Shown: positions 39,697-49,905, counted from the first letter of the stretch. The stretch is DNA of 64,000 bases from Chthoniobacterales bacterium (GCA_018883245.1 VEQL01000008.1:24122-88121), one strand, 5' to 3'. Notes: a model not told the origin generated them from the letters alone. Translations and numbers: made by a program.

Positions 39697-40152
39697 ATGA
39701 ATTTTTCCCTTCGCCCCGCCACGCTTGCCCGCACTCTGCTTGCGGCCGCCGCCCTCGCCATGCTTCCCGACGCCGCGCTGGCTTACGTCGATGACGCCCT
39801 CTCCTTCGCTTACGAGGCCGCCAACCCTTACGCCCAACAGGGATGGATCATCCGCGAGGATGCATGGGGCGGCGACTTGGGCAAAGGTGACAAAAAAGCC
39901 GTCACCGCACAGCTCTTCCGCGGCAACAGCTACATGTTCTTCCTGGCCACGGACGTGGACACCGCATCGCTGCGGGTCAACATCTACGACGCGCAGGGCA
40001 ATCTCGCGGAATCGAAATCGTGGCAGCGCGGACGCTTCGCTTACGCCGAGATCAAGCCGCGTGCCACCGGCACCTACTACGCCGTGGTGGAAGTCCTTTC
40101 CTCGCCCGAGGAACGCACCGGCTGGGCCCTCGTTTACGGGTTCCGCCAGTGA
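39697..40152 (+). CDS. Small secreted protein of unknown function
   Basis: A 151-residue protein with a signal peptide (ARTLLAAAALAMLPDAALA). The mature part contains a beta-sandwich-like region (NSYMFFLATDVDTASLRVNI; YDAQGNLAESKSWQRGRFAY; TGTYYAVVEVLSS) that resembles pre-peptidase or stalk-type C-terminal domains, but this is inferred from pattern only. The ATG at 39697 is preferred over an upstream frame. It lies seven bases before phoH. Confidence 0.65.
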   Translation: MNFSLRPATLARTLLAAAALAMLPDAALAYVDDALSFAYEAANPYAQQGWIIREDAWGGDLGKGDKKAVTAQLFRGNSYMFFLATDVDTASLRVNIYDAQGNLAESKSWQRGRFAYAEIKPRATGTYYAVVEVLSSPEERTGWALVYGFRQ

Positions 40153-40159
40153 GCGCCTG

Positions 40160-41128
40160 ATGGAGAGCACGACGCTCCATTTCGACAACGCCCGCGCCGC
40201 GGCCGCGCTTTACAGCAGCGACGAAAAATTGCTCCGCGAGATGGAACAGGCCCTCGGGGTGCGGGTGGCCGCGCGCGAAGGATGGATCAGCCTCGAGGGG
40301 GAAAAAGAAAACGTCGCGCGCGCGGCACGCGTCTTCTCGCAGTTGGACGAGGCACGCCGGCGAGGCACAGTCATCGGACGCCACGAGTTCCGATACGCGC
40401 TGCAAACCTCGCAGGACAACGCCGCCGGGGAAAAATTCACCGATCTCGCTGCCGAACGCATCGTCTGCTCCCCGCGCAAGGCACCGGTCATCCCGAAAAC
40501 CGCGGGCCAGCGCGACTACGCGCGTGCCATCAGGGAAAAAGACGTCGTCTTCGGCGTCGGTCCCGCCGGCACGGGCAAGACTTATCTCGCCATGGCCATG
40601 GCCGTGGCCGCGCTGAAAAAAGAGCAGGTCAGCCGCATCGTGCTCACCCGGCCCGCCGTGGAAGCCGGAGAGGCGCTCGGCTTCCTACCCGGGGCGCTGG
40701 AGGAAAAAATCCTGCCCTACCTCCGGCCGCTCTACGATGCGCTCTATGACATGCTCGAGACCGACGAGATCCAGAAATTCATGGATCGCGGGATCATCGA
40801 GATCGCCCCTCTCGCCTACATGCGCGGGCGCACGCTCAACCACTCCTTCGTCGTTCTCGACGAGGCGCAAAACACCACCGCCGAGCAGATGTTCATGTTC
40901 CTCACCCGCCTCGGCAACGAATCCAAGTGCGTGATCACCGGGGACCGCACGCAAATCGACCTTCCCCGCAACAAAAGGTCGGGGCTGCTCGAAGCCCTCG
41001 ATGTGCTGCAAAATGTCGAGGGCATCAGCATACGCACGCTGAGCCAGCGCGACGTCGTGCGCCACCCGCTCGTCCAGGCCATCATCAACGCCTACGAACA
41101 ACACCGCGGGGAATCTCCCGCGCCATAG
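40160..41128 (+). CDS. phoH: PhoH family ATPase/RNA-metabolism protein
   Basis: A 322-residue cytoplasmic PhoH-like NTPase, usually linked to RNA maturation or phosphate stress. Walker A GPAGTGKTYLAMAMAVAAL near residue 136, RIVLTRPAVEAGEALGFLPG, Walker B FVVLDEAQNTT, and the C-terminal SKCVITGDRTQIDLPRNKRS and GISIRTLSQRDVVRHPLVQ. An N-terminal KH-like region is suggested by the first 70 residues. In many bacteria it lies beside ybeY, which is not seen here. It is followed two bases later by a nucleotidyltransferase gene. Confidence 0.92.
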   Translation: MESTTLHFDNARAAAALYSSDEKLLREMEQALGVRVAAREGWISLEGEKENVARAARVFSQLDEARRRGTVIGRHEFRYALQTSQDNAAGEKFTDLAAERIVCSPRKAPVIPKTAGQRDYARAIREKDVVFGVGPAGTGKTYLAMAMAVAALKKEQVSRIVLTRPAVEAGEALGFLPGALEEKILPYLRPLYDALYDMLETDEIQKFMDRGIIEIAPLAYMRGRTLNHSFVVLDEAQNTTAEQMFMFLTRLGNESKCVITGDRTQIDLPRNKRSGLLEALDVLQNVEGISIRTLSQRDVVRHPLVQAIINAYEQHRGESPAP

Positions 41129-41130
41129 AC

Positions 41131-42027
41131 ATGACCAAGCCCTCGCTACTCGTCCTCGCCGCCGGCATGGGCAGCCGCTACGGCGGACTCAAACAACTCG
41201 ACCCCGTCGGACCCGGCGGCGAAACCCTGCTCGACTACTCGGTTTACGACGCCATCCGCGCAGGATTTGATCGTGTCGTTTTTCTCATCCGCCGCGACAT
41301 CGAAAAAGAATTCCGCTCGCAGATCGGCACGCGCTACGAGGGCAGGATCGCCGTTGACTACGCTTTCCAGCAGCTCGACCAACTGCCCGCCGGACACAAG
41401 CCGCCGGCCGGCCGCTCCAAACCGTGGGGCACAGCCCACGCGATCTGGTGCGCACGCAACGTCATAACGGGACCGTTCGCGGCCATCAACGCCGACGATT
41501 TCTACGGTCAGGCCGCCTATCGCCAACTCGGGTCGCTGCTGCAGTCGGCGGCACCCGATGCCCGGCCCGCCCGCTTCGTCATGGCCGGTTACCGGTTGGA
41601 CAAGACTTTGAGCGAACACGGCACGGTCGCCCGCGGCATATGCAAGGTCGGTCCCGACGGTCTGCTCCGGGAAATCGAGGAAATCACGGATATCGCCCGG
41701 CGCGAGGACGGCCGGATCGCATGCGGCGACCGCGTGTTGGCGGACGACACCCCGGTCTCGATGAACTTCTGGGGCTTCACGCCGCAGGTGTTTTCATTTC
41801 TTGAGAAAAGCCTGACCACCTTCCTCGACCGCAGCGGAACAAGCGAAAAGGCCGAGCACTACATTCCCTCCGCCGTGGCCGAAATGATCGCGGATGCCCG
41901 AGCCACCGTTCGCGTCGAGTCCACCGACTCCGATTGGTTCGGCGTGACCTACCGCGACGACAAACCGCGCGTAGTGGAGAGCATCCGCCGTCTGGTGAGA
42001 CAGGGCGAATACCCTGAAAAAATATGA
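41131..42027 (+). CDS. Sugar-phosphate nucleotidyltransferase family protein
   Basis: A 298-residue GT-A-fold enzyme of the NDP-sugar pyrophosphorylase type: LLVLAAGMGSRYGGLKQLDP is the nucleotide loop, followed by FLIRRDIEKEF and FAAINADDFYGQAAYRQL, which carries the metal-binding aspartates. C-terminal NFWGFTPQVFSFLE and the SDWFGVTYRDDKPRVVESI stretch are typical of this subgroup. Sugar and nucleotide unknown. Likely role: supplying activated sugar for envelope glycans. Confidence 0.82.
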   Translation: MTKPSLLVLAAGMGSRYGGLKQLDPVGPGGETLLDYSVYDAIRAGFDRVVFLIRRDIEKEFRSQIGTRYEGRIAVDYAFQQLDQLPAGHKPPAGRSKPWGTAHAIWCARNVITGPFAAINADDFYGQAAYRQLGSLLQSAAPDARPARFVMAGYRLDKTLSEHGTVARGICKVGPDGLLREIEEITDIARREDGRIACGDRVLADDTPVSMNFWGFTPQVFSFLEKSLTTFLDRSGTSEKAEHYIPSAVAEMIADARATVRVESTDSDWFGVTYRDDKPRVVESIRRLVRQGEYPEKI

Positions 42028-42103
42028 CACTGCCACGAGGCGGGAGCTTGATCCCGCGGGCCGTTCGCCGAAACTGTCTGCCGACCGGCGCGACACGCGA
42101 ATC

Positions 42104-42373
42104 ATGAGCAACCACCCGTTTTCAAACCGTGAGACACGGATCGGCCGCCGCGAGGAGCGCAACCTTTTCCGGCGCCGCCTGCTCCCGATCGCTTGGGTTC
42201 TTGCCGCCTTGGGAGGTTTGGGGCTGTTGGCCTCCTGCGGTCACCTTCTGCTCTATGGCGAATGGCCTTACCAAGTGAGCGGACTCTTTGTCGCGCTTGC
42301 CGTGCTTCCCTTCGTCCTCATCGTGATCGCATTCCTGAGGGGGCACTACAGCAGCCGCCTCGAAGAGCCCTGA
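42104..42373 (+). CDS. Small two-TM membrane protein
   Basis: An 89-residue protein not recognised. A charged N-terminus (RETRIGRREERNLFRRR) is followed by two hydrophobic segments (LLPIAWVLAALGGLGLLAS and GLFVALAVLPFVLIVIAFL) and a short polar tail. ATG start at 42104, with a 76-base gap from the previous gene. Its end is 15 bases from the convergent lipoprotein gene. Confidence 0.6.
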   Translation: MSNHPFSNRETRIGRREERNLFRRRLLPIAWVLAALGGLGLLASCGHLLLYGEWPYQVSGLFVALAVLPFVLIVIAFLRGHYSSRLEEP

Positions 42374-42388
42374 CCCGGACGGCAGCCC

Positions 42389-43120
42389 CTACTCGATCGA
42401 GGGGAAAGGAATCTCGCCGACCGGCGTGGGAACCCGCCCGGATTTCTTGGCGCGCACCTTGCTCTTGACCAAGCCGTGCAGGGCGAGTTTTTCGTGCACC
42501 TGCGCCGCCGCCGTCCGTCCCGTGCGTGCAGCATCCTGGCTTACGCCTTTCACTCCGAGCGCACCGGCGGCGACAGTTCCGCCGACCAGCGACACGGCGA
42601 CCGGGATCGCCACCGGCGAAGGCACGAGCATGCCGGCCAGGCCGGGTTCCATGTTGCTACCGCCGCTCGTTTCAAAGGAAAGCCACGGCTCCGTCTTCGA
42701 CTTGCCGAGCGAATAAACGCGCACCGACGTCTCGAAAAGCGAGCGCCCCGCGCCGAATCCTATGCCGAGCCGCAGCACGCGGCTGCCCTGCTGCACGCGG
42801 AGCACTTTGCCTTCGACAAGAAGACCGTCGCCGGGAACCGCGGCTCCGGGTTCAAGAAGGTGTCCCGGAGCGATGAGCGAGTCGGACTTCGAGAGAAAAC
42901 CCTCCGCTACCGCCCGTCCGATCCGGGCGCGGGCGTCTTGTTCGCCCGGCGCGGGCGACGCATCGAATTCCCCGTGCCGCGGCATTTCGAACGGACGCAC
43001 CCAGACATTGGCGGGGCGCGAAGCCGGGGCGAGGTGCGCCGATTCCCTTTCATCGAGGACGCTCACCGAGGAGCAGCCGGTGCAGAACATGGCAAGGATG
43101 AGCAGGAGCAACGTTCTCAT
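42389..43120 (-). CDS. DUF4410-like lipoprotein
   Basis: A 243-residue predicted lipoprotein: lipobox MFCTGC with lipidation at Cys16. The mature part has the NVWVRPFEMPRHGEFD strand and a DARARIGRAVAEGFLSKSDS helix that resemble DUF4410-type outer-membrane lipoproteins, plus a C-terminal Gly/Ala-rich stretch (PVAIPVAVSLVGGTVAAGAL). Function unknown. The upstream gene overlaps it by four bases, so both come from one transcript. Confidence 0.68.
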   Translation of the reverse strand: MRTLLLLILAMFCTGCSSVSVLDERESAHLAPASRPANVWVRPFEMPRHGEFDASPAPGEQDARARIGRAVAEGFLSKSDSLIAPGHLLEPGAAVPGDGLLVEGKVLRVQQGSRVLRLGIGFGAGRSLFETSVRVYSLGKSKTEPWLSFETSGGSNMEPGLAGMLVPSPVAIPVAVSLVGGTVAAGALGVKGVSQDAARTGRTAAAQVHEKLALHGLVKSKVRAKKSGRVPTPVGEIPFPSIE

Positions 43121-43740
43121 CGCCGGAGTTCAAGCCGGGCGAAACGCGCCCTGTCGTGGAAATCCGCGGGCAAAGTCTGCGCGGGGAACGACGACAAAAC
43201 GGGCTTTCCTTCCGTCGTGTCATAATCGTAGCGCCCCGCAAGGATCTCCCAGGGCCCCCGTTCCGGATCCCCGCCCAACGCCGCCCAAGGCAACGAAACC
43301 AGGGCCCGCCAACCGCGTTCGGTTTCCGCGGATTTCACCACGATATCGCGCGATGCCGCCGGCGGAGACGCCGACTTTCGGTAACCATCGAAGCAGTAAA
43401 CCGTTTTTTTCCCCGCCGGCGTCGCATGCGCCTCGAGATAAAACGGGGCCCCGGCTCGCGCGACAAACACCTCCGCCACGTCGCCGAGCTTGAAATGGTC
43501 AAGGCCGTCCTTTGTCCCCGGGGACACGAGAACTTTGTCGGCGCAGTCGAACGCGACAAACAGCCACTGCTCGTTCCACAGCGCCTTGACGGCAGCCACC
43601 TCCGCAAAGGCGCCGCCTGCGCCGCGCAACTTCACCCCGGAAAAATCGCGCCACAAGGAAGCGTCGGACCACACCGGCTGCGGCGTGGCTCCTTGGACCA
43701 TCGTGGCCATCAGCAAAACGGCGGTCGAGGCGGGGGTCAT
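43117..43740 (-). CDS. Secreted CBM9/DOMON-like protein
   Basis: A 207-residue secreted protein: a short hydrophobic leader (STAVLLMATMVQGATPQP), then a beta-sandwich resembling family 9 carbohydrate-binding or DOMON-like domains: WRDFSGVKLRG, AAVKALWNEQWLFVAFDCAD, GDVAEVFVARAGAPFYLEAH, YDYDTTEGKPVLSSFP. Ligand unknown; sugar or haem binding are the known options for such folds. It overlaps the lipoprotein gene by four bases and is divergent from the receptor gene at 43874. Confidence 0.7.
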   Translation of the reverse strand: MTPASTAVLLMATMVQGATPQPVWSDASLWRDFSGVKLRGAGGAFAEVAAVKALWNEQWLFVAFDCADKVLVSPGTKDGLDHFKLGDVAEVFVARAGAPFYLEAHATPAGKKTVYCFDGYRKSASPPAASRDIVVKSAETERGWRALVSLPWAALGGDPERGPWEILAGRYDYDTTEGKPVLSSFPAQTLPADFHDRARFARLELRR

Positions 43741-43873
43741 GGCGTGCGTTATCCTTAGCCTTCGTCGGCGAGGATCACACGGAAAAATGAGTCGTGGCCC
43801 GGGGTGCTACCTTTTTGCCTCCCGAACGGCGGGCAAGCCGCTAACCTTCAAGTTTGTCGATTTTGCCGAAACC

Positions 43874-44659
43874 ATGAAAAGCACGACGGCACTGTGGCCG
43901 GTTATTTTCTGCCTTGCCACGGCGGGTCTGCAGGGCGCGCCTCCGCAACGAGTCGTCAGCTTGGCCCCCAACCTCACGGCAATGATCATGACCCTCGGAC
44001 AGGCCGATAAACTTGCGGCCGTCACTCCCTTCTGCGACGCGCCGCCCGCCATCCCGCGCATCACCGGAGGCATGGTGCCGGACGCGGAAAGCGTGTTGGC
44101 ACTCGAGCCGGATCTCGTGCTTGCCACGTCGCTCACTCCCGAGGCCACCTTGCGGCAACTGCGGCAACTCGGCCTGCGCGTGCAGCAGATCGACGCCGGC
44201 ACCCTCGGCGAAATACGCGGGGCGATGTCGGAAGTTGCGGCCATCATGGAAGCCGCACCTCCGCCGCCCGCGGATCCGCAGGCACCGGCTGCCGACCGGA
44301 GCGCGGTCCTGCTCTTCGGCGCCGACACCGGATTCAGCGCGGGCCCGGGCACCCATGCCGATGAAATCCTGCGGGCCGCGGGCCTGCGCAATATCGCCTC
44401 GGAGAGCGCGGTGCCGTGGCCGCAACTCGGCGAGGAATTTCTTCTCTCCGCCGATCCCGACATTGTCATAGTCGCCGACTACGGCTCGGCACAGAGGGAT
44501 GATGCCATGAAGTTGCTCCTGACCCACCCGGTCCGGCGCCATCTGCGCGCGGTGCAAACGGGAAATGTTGTGGTTTTGCCGGCGGCCGCGTTCAGCGTTC
44601 CGGGACCGGCGGCACTCGGCGCGGCGGCACAATTGCGCGCCCGGCTCGAAAGACCATGA
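43874..44659 (+). CDS. ABC transporter substrate-binding protein, BtuF-like
   Basis: A 261-residue periplasmic receptor of the helical-backbone metal/cobalamin class: signal peptide (LWPVIFCLATAGLQG), then RVVSLAPNLTAMIMTLGQAD, the VVSLAP start usual for BtuF/siderophore receptors, and GGMVPDAESVLALEPDLVLA. It is the first gene of a receptor-ATPase-permease set overlapping by four bases at each junction. Cobalamin, haem or a siderophore are all possible; no riboswitch of a recognised type is seen upstream to decide this. Confidence 0.78.
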   Translation: MKSTTALWPVIFCLATAGLQGAPPQRVVSLAPNLTAMIMTLGQADKLAAVTPFCDAPPAIPRITGGMVPDAESVLALEPDLVLATSLTPEATLRQLRQLGLRVQQIDAGTLGEIRGAMSEVAAIMEAAPPPPADPQAPAADRSAVLLFGADTGFSAGPGTHADEILRAAGLRNIASESAVPWPQLGEEFLLSADPDIVIVADYGSAQRDDAMKLLLTHPVRRHLRAVQTGNVVVLPAAAFSVPGPAALGAAAQLRARLERP

Positions 44660-45441
44660 GCACGCCGGCCCTTCAAGCGCGGGGAATTCGTGCCGGCTAC
44701 GGCGATCGTGAAATCCTGCTCGGATTGGACTTCGATCTGCACCAAGGCGAAGTCCTCGGCGTGGTCGGTCCCAACGGAAGCGGAAAAAGCACCTTGCTGC
44801 GCGCCGTGACCGGACTCATTCCTTTGCTTGCCGGGACTGTCGCGATCCGGGGCCAAGATCTCGCTTCCCTCGGCGCGCGCCAACGCGCCCGGCTCTGTGC
44901 CGTGCAACCGCAGGTCGAAGCGCCGCTCTTCGACTACACCGTCGGCGAACTCGTGCTCCTCGGCCGCCATCCGCACCGCGCGCTGGTCGGTTCCCCGTCC
45001 CGGGAGGACCGTGCTGCCGTGGAGCGGGCACTTTCGCAGACCGGACTCGCCGGACTTGCATCGCGCAACATCCGCTCGCTAAGCACCGGCGAATGGCAAC
45101 GCTCGCTGCTCGCCCGCGCGCTCGCGCAAGAGGCTCCCCTCCTCTTCCTCGACGAACCCGCGGCACATCTCGATCCCGGCTTCCGCCACTCGATCCACGT
45201 TCTCCTGCGCAAACTCGCGCGGGAACAGCAGCGCGCCATCCTCTGCGTTTCCCACGACCTCAACCTTGCCGCTGAATTCTGCGACCGGCTCATGGTCCTT
45301 TTCGGCGGACGCATCTACGCCATCGGAAAACCGGAGGAGGTGATGAGCGAGCAAGTCCTGCAACCTGTTTACTGCTGCCCTTCGCTGCGCATTGCCGCGA
45401 ATCCTTTCACCGGGAAACCCGGCACCGTCTTCGTCGCATGA
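44656..45441 (+). CDS. ABC transporter ATP-binding protein, BtuD/FecE-like
   Basis: A 261-residue importer ATPase: Walker A GPNGSGKSTLL near residue 40, signature LSTGEWQRSLLARAL (Thr in place of the second Gly of LSGGE), Walker B LLFLDEPAAHLDP, and H-loop VSHDLNLAAEFCDR. The PHRALVGSPS and LSTGE pattern fits the BtuD/FepC subfamily. It lies between the receptor and permease genes, with four-base overlaps, so the three are translated together. Confidence 0.9.
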   Translation: MSTPALQARGIRAGYGDREILLGLDFDLHQGEVLGVVGPNGSGKSTLLRAVTGLIPLLAGTVAIRGQDLASLGARQRARLCAVQPQVEAPLFDYTVGELVLLGRHPHRALVGSPSREDRAAVERALSQTGLAGLASRNIRSLSTGEWQRSLLARALAQEAPLLFLDEPAAHLDPGFRHSIHVLLRKLAREQQRAILCVSHDLNLAAEFCDRLMVLFGGRIYAIGKPEEVMSEQVLQPVYCCPSLRIAANPFTGKPGTVFVA

Positions 45442-46418
45442 AAAACCGCAACCGTCTTTTGCTGCTTTTTGCAGGAACCGCGGCGCTGATGGTTTTCGCC
45501 GTTTGCACGGGACCCACCCCGTTGCTGGATTTTCCGTCGCTGGTCGAACTGATGCGCAACGGACCCGCGACCCCGCAGCTGCAGAAAGCCGCGCTCGTGC
45601 TGTGGGAGTTGCGCCTGCCCCGCGTGCTGCTCGCCGCCGCGGCGGGAGCCAACCTCGCGCTCGGGGGACTTCTGCTCCAGGCCGTCTTCCGCAACCCGCT
45701 CGCCGAGCCTTACCTTCTGGGGATTTCCTCGGGTGGCGCGCTCGGCGCCGTGCTCGCCCTCGCCGCGGGAGCGACCGCCACGGTCTGGCCCGCGCTCGCC
45801 GGAAGCCTTGTCGTCGCGGGCCTTGTTCTCGGCCTGTGCCGCCGCCGCATCGCTTCGGACTTGCCCTCGCTGCTGCTGGCCGGCGTCGCGCTCGGGGCGC
45901 TGGCCCAGGCTTTCACCACGGCCATCATCATCCGCTTCGATCCCGGTGCGATGCGCAGCATAATTTTCTGGCTCATGGGAAGTTTCGCCGGACGCGGATG
46001 GAGCGAAGTCTGGCTGCTTGCTCCGGCGGCGATCGCGGCGACCGTGGCCGTGTGCATCATGCACCGTCCGCTGGACCTCATCGCCGTCGGCGGCGAGAGC
46101 GCTCACCACCTCGGCGTGCGCGTGCGGCTGGTGCAAACGGCCGCCATCGCGCTGGCGGCGATCCTCGCCGCGCTGACTGTTGCCGCATGCGGAACAATCG
46201 GCTTCGTCGGCCTCATGGCCCCGCACGTCGCACGGCGCCTTGCCGGAACTCCCCACGCTTTTTCGGCACCGGCCAGCGCCGTCGTCGGCGTCGCCTTCGC
46301 TGTGGCGTCCGATCTCGCCGCGCGCACCATCCTCGCCGGAACCGAACTTCCGGTCGGTGTCGTCACCGGCGCCCTGGGCTGCGTTTTCTTCCTCGTGCTG
46401 CTCACGCGGAAAAACTGA
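45438..46418 (+). CDS. ABC transporter permease, FecCD/BtuC family
   Basis: A 326-residue permease with about ten TM segments: LWELRLPRVLLAAAAGANLA is the family's RLPR-type motif, followed by LQAVFRNPLAEPYLLGISSG and GAMRSIIFWLMGSFAGRGWS, and IGFVGLMAPHVARRLAGT. These are standard for the FecCD/BtuC fold. With the two genes before it, this gives a complete class II importer for cobalamin, haem or a siderophore. Confidence 0.92.
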   Translation: MKNRNRLLLLFAGTAALMVFAVCTGPTPLLDFPSLVELMRNGPATPQLQKAALVLWELRLPRVLLAAAAGANLALGGLLLQAVFRNPLAEPYLLGISSGGALGAVLALAAGATATVWPALAGSLVVAGLVLGLCRRRIASDLPSLLLAGVALGALAQAFTTAIIIRFDPGAMRSIIFWLMGSFAGRGWSEVWLLAPAAIAATVAVCIMHRPLDLIAVGGESAHHLGVRVRLVQTAAIALAAILAALTVAACGTIGFVGLMAPHVARRLAGTPHAFSAPASAVVGVAFAVASDLAARTILAGTELPVGVVTGALGCVFFLVLLTRKN

Positions 46419-46480
46419 AAGCTGCGCCGTCCCCCGACAATCGGCTTGCGCAGGTCGCACAACATGCCGACGCTGGACGC

Positions 46481-46891
46481 ATGGTAAACATTTCCATCAC
46501 CTACGAAGGAGATTTGCGCTGCTCCGCGACACACGGCCCCTCGGGGAGCAAAGTCCTGACCGACGCACCGGTAGACAACCACGGGCGCGGCGAATCCTTC
46601 TCGCCCACCGATCTCGTTGCCACCGCGCTCGGCGCCTGCATGGCGACCATCATGGGAATCTTCGCCGCGCGCCACGGCATCGAACTGCGCGGGATGAAGA
46701 TCGAGGTGACCAAGGAAATGTCCAGCGACAGCCCGCGGCGCATCTCGCGCCTCGCCACCCGGATCCGCGTGCCGCTGCCACCCGGTCACCCCAACCGCGC
46801 GGCGCTGGAAAATGCCGCGCTCACCTGCCCCGTGCACCAAAGCCTGCATCCCGACATCGACAAACCACTCGAGTTCGACTGGGCCGGCTGA
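46481..46891 (+). CDS. OsmC family peroxidase-like protein
   Basis: A 136-residue OsmC/Ohr-fold protein. The two family cysteines are in TALGACMATIMGIFA and AALTCPVHQSLHPD; in active members they reduce organic hydroperoxides. The RGESFSPTDLVATALGAC stretch is diagnostic. ATG start at 46481. It lies 62 bases after the permease gene and converges on secA, with a 50-base gap holding a short GCGCCG dyad. Confidence 0.85.
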   Translation: MVNISITYEGDLRCSATHGPSGSKVLTDAPVDNHGRGESFSPTDLVATALGACMATIMGIFAARHGIELRGMKIEVTKEMSSDSPRRISRLATRIRVPLPPGHPNRAALENAALTCPVHQSLHPDIDKPLEFDWAG

Positions 46892-46941
46892 GTCTTTGGA
46901 ACGCGCCGACGGCGCTTCACGTCGAAACGGCCGGCAACCGC

Positions 46942-49905
46942 TCAGGCCAGGCGACCGCAGCAGGACTTGAACTTTTTCCCGCTGCCGCAGGGACACGGCT
47001 CGTTGCGGCCGACCTTGGGAGCCTCGCGGCGGACCGGCAGATCGATCTTCAGCTCGGCCTCCGCGGACTGCGCGGACTGGGCCGCGGCGGGACGTGCCGC
47101 CGCACCGTCCGGCGATTCCCCGCCGGAGAGTTTCTGCTGCAAATGGGAAAGGAAGGTCTCAAACGACGCGAGATTCGTCGTGCTGCGGAACAGGTTGCCC
47201 AGCACCTCGCCGTGGATGCGATCCATCAACTCGACGAACATTTTGTAGGCCTCAGCTTTGTATTCAACCAACGGATCCTTCTGCCCGTAAGCGCGCAGAT
47301 AAACTCCCTCGCGCAAACCGTCCATGGCGTAGAGATGCTCCTGCCAGAGGCGGTCGATGGCGTTGAGCAGGATGTAGCGCTCCAACATCGTGAGCGCATC
47401 GCCCTGTTCGTGGCCCGCCTTCAACTCGTAGGCAGCCTTGATTTTCCCGACGAGAAACTTCCCGTTTTCCTCCGGTGTCCGCGTATCGAATTGCGCGGTT
47501 TCTTTCCTGAGCCCGAGCGGGAACGTCTGGTTCACCCACTGCAACAGCCCCTCGTGGTCGGCCTCCCCCTGTTCGCCCGGCTCCAGCATCTCCGCGACTT
47601 TTTTGGGCACCATGTCGTCGATCACCTCGTAAACCATGGCCCGCGGATTGTCGGTCTCGATCGCCTCGTTGCGGTAGCCGTAGATGACCGCGCGCTGCTG
47701 GTTCATCACGTCGTCGAACTCCAGCGTGCGCTTGCGGATGAGATAATTCCTCTGCTCGACGCGCTTCTGCGCGGTTTCCACGCTCTTGTTCAACCACGGA
47801 TGCTCCAGCTCTTCGCCCTCCTCCATCCCGAAGCGCTCCATGATCTTGGTCATGCGGTCGGCCGCGCCGAAGTTGCGCATAAGGTCGTCCTCGAAACTGA
47901 CGAAAAATTGCGAGCTGCCCGGGTCGCCCTGACGCGCGCAACGCCCGCGCAACTGCCGGTCGATGCGGCGCGATTCGTGGCGCTCGGTGCCGATGACGTG
48001 CAAACCCCCGAGTTCCTTGACGCCCGGCCCCAGTTTGATGTCCGTGCCGCGGCCGGCCATGTTGGTCGAGATCGTGACCGTGCCCGGTTGGCCGGCGCGC
48101 GAAACGATCTCCGCCTCCTGCAGGTGAAACTTCGCATTCAGCACATTGTGCGGGATCTTCTCGCGCTTGAGCATGCGGCTGAGCAGCTCGGATGACTCCA
48201 CGCTTGCCGTGCCGACGAGCACCGGCTGCTTTTCCGCATGGCGTTTCTTGATCTGCTCGATGACGGCGTTGTATTTCTCGCGCCGCGTCTTGTAGATGCG
48301 GTCGTTGGAGTCCTTGCGCCCCACCACGCGGTTGGTCGGGATCACGACCACGTCGAGGCCGTAGATGTCGTGGAACTCGTTGGCCTCGGTCTCCGCGGTG
48401 CCCGTCATGCCGGCCAGCTTCTCGTAGAGACGGAAATAATTCTGGATGGTGATCGTCGCCAGCGTCTGCGTCTCGCGGTCGATCTGCACGCCTTCCTTGG
48501 CTTCGACCGCCTGGTGCAGTCCGTCGCTCCAGCGGCGCCCGGGCATCTTGCGGCCCGTGAACTGGTCCACGATCATGACCTTGTTTTCCTCGACGACGTA
48601 TTCGACATCCTTCTCGTAGAGGCAGTAGGCCTTGAGCAACTGCGAGATGTTGTGGATGCGCTCGGCCTGCGTGTCGAAATGCTGTTGCCGCTTCGCCTTG
48701 GCCTCGATCTTGTCCTTGTCGGACAGCGACACATCCAGATCGATGTCCGTGAACTCGTTGATCAAGTCCGGCAGGACAAACGCATCCGGGTCGTCCGGAT
48801 TCATGAAAGTGCGACCGCGCTCGGTCAGGTCCGCTTCGTGCTGCCGCTCCTCGATCGTGTAAAAAAGCTCCTCCTTGAGCGCAACAAGCGCGTCCTTCTG
48901 CGTGTCCTGGTAAAAGGACAATTCCGCCTTGTCGAGCAGCTTGCGCATCTCGGGCTCCTCCATCAACCGCATCAATCCCTTGTTGCGAGGTTCGCCCAGC
49001 TTGACCTTGAAAAGCGCGCGGCCCGCCGCTTCGGCATCCCCCTTTTCCATCAGCTCCTTCGACTCGGTGACGAGGCGGTTGCAAAGCATGTTCTGCTTGC
49101 GCACCAGCTGGTCGACCAGCGGCTTGAATCGGTCGTATTGGTGGGTCGAGACCGTGGCCGGTCCGCTGATGATCAGCGGCGTGCGCGCCTCGTCGATGAG
49201 GATGGAATCCACCTCGTCCACGATCGCGAAGTAATGGCCGCGCTGGACCTGCTGGGCGCGCGAGGTTGCCATGCCGTTGTCGCGCAGATAATCGAAGCCG
49301 AACTCGCTGTTCGTGCCGTAAGTGATGTCGCAGGCGTATTGCTGGCGACGCACATCCGGCGGCTGGTCGTGCTGTATGACACCGACCGTCAGGCCGAGGA
49401 ACCGGAAGATCTCTCCCACCCATTCCGCGTCGCGGCGCGCCAGGTAATCGTTGACCGTCACGAGGTGCGCCCCGCGCCCGGCGAGCGCATTGAGGTAAAG
49501 CGGAAGCGTGGCCACGAGCGTCTTGCCTTCGCCGGTCGCCATTTCCGCGATGCGCCCGCTGTGCAGCACCATGCCGCCGATAAGCTGCACGTCGAAATGC
49601 ACCATCTGCCATTCGATCGGATGGTCCACCACCGTGACCGTCCGCCCGCAAAGACGGCGCGCCGTGTTTTTCACCACGGCAAAGGCCTCGGGAAGAATTG
49701 CGTCCAGCGCCGACTGCTGCTCCTTGTAGCCCCCGATCGCCGAAATGCGCGCTTTCCACTCCGCCGTCATGCGCCGCAGATCGTCGTCGGCAAGCGACTG
49801 GTATTGCTGCTCCAGCTCGTTGATGCGCCGCACGACGGGCATCATGCGCTTGATCTCGCGCTGGTTCTTGGAACCGATGATTTTCCTGATGATAAAATTG
49901 ATCAT
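46942..49905 (-). CDS. secA: Preprotein translocase ATPase SecA
   Basis: The 987-residue motor of general protein export. DEAD motor: Walker [21 protein letters not shown] near residue 122, [39 protein letters not shown]; second motor half: [16 protein letters not shown] and [20 protein letters not shown]. The C-terminal SEC-C zinc motif is complete ([14 protein letters not shown]). The ATG at 49905 ([18 protein letters not shown]) fits family N-termini; the longer frame is rejected. Insertions such as the [18 protein letters not shown] region are as in related SecA proteins. Confidence 0.97.
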   Translation of the reverse strand: MINFIIRKIIGSKNQREIKRMMPVVRRINELEQQYQSLADDDLRRMTAEWKARISAIGGYKEQQSALDAILPEAFAVVKNTARRLCGRTVTVVDHPIEWQMVHFDVQLIGGMVLHSGRIAEMATGEGKTLVATLPLYLNALAGRGAHLVTVNDYLARRDAEWVGEIFRFLGLTVGVIQHDQPPDVRRQQYACDITYGTNSEFGFDYLRDNGMATSRAQQVQRGHYFAIVDEVDSILIDEARTPLIISGPATVSTHQYDRFKPLVDQLVRKQNMLCNRLVTESKELMEKGDAEAAGRALFKVKLGEPRNKGLMRLMEEPEMRKLLDKAELSFYQDTQKDALVALKEELFYTIEERQHEADLTERGRTFMNPDDPDAFVLPDLINEFTDIDLDVSLSDKDKIEAKAKRQQHFDTQAERIHNISQLLKAYCLYEKDVEYVVEENKVMIVDQFTGRKMPGRRWSDGLHQAVEAKEGVQIDRETQTLATITIQNYFRLYEKLAGMTGTAETEANEFHDIYGLDVVVIPTNRVVGRKDSNDRIYKTRREKYNAVIEQIKKRHAEKQPVLVGTASVESSELLSRMLKREKIPHNVLNAKFHLQEAEIVSRAGQPGTVTISTNMAGRGTDIKLGPGVKELGGLHVIGTERHESRRIDRQLRGRCARQGDPGSSQFFVSFEDDLMRNFGAADRMTKIMERFGMEEGEELEHPWLNKSVETAQKRVEQRNYLIRKRTLEFDDVMNQQRAVIYGYRNEAIETDNPRAMVYEVIDDMVPKKVAEMLEPGEQGEADHEGLLQWVNQTFPLGLRKETAQFDTRTPEENGKFLVGKIKAAYELKAGHEQGDALTMLERYILLNAIDRLWQEHLYAMDGLREGVYLRAYGQKDPLVEYKAEAYKMFVELMDRIHGEVLGNLFRSTTNLASFETFLSHLQQKLSGGESPDGAAARPAAAQSAQSAEAELKIDLPVRREAPKVGRNEPCPCGSGKKFKSCCGRLA

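Noticed and set aside
43741..43873. A cobalamin riboswitch before the BtuF-like gene
   Set aside because: The conserved B12-box words are absent; only short GC-rich dyads are seen.
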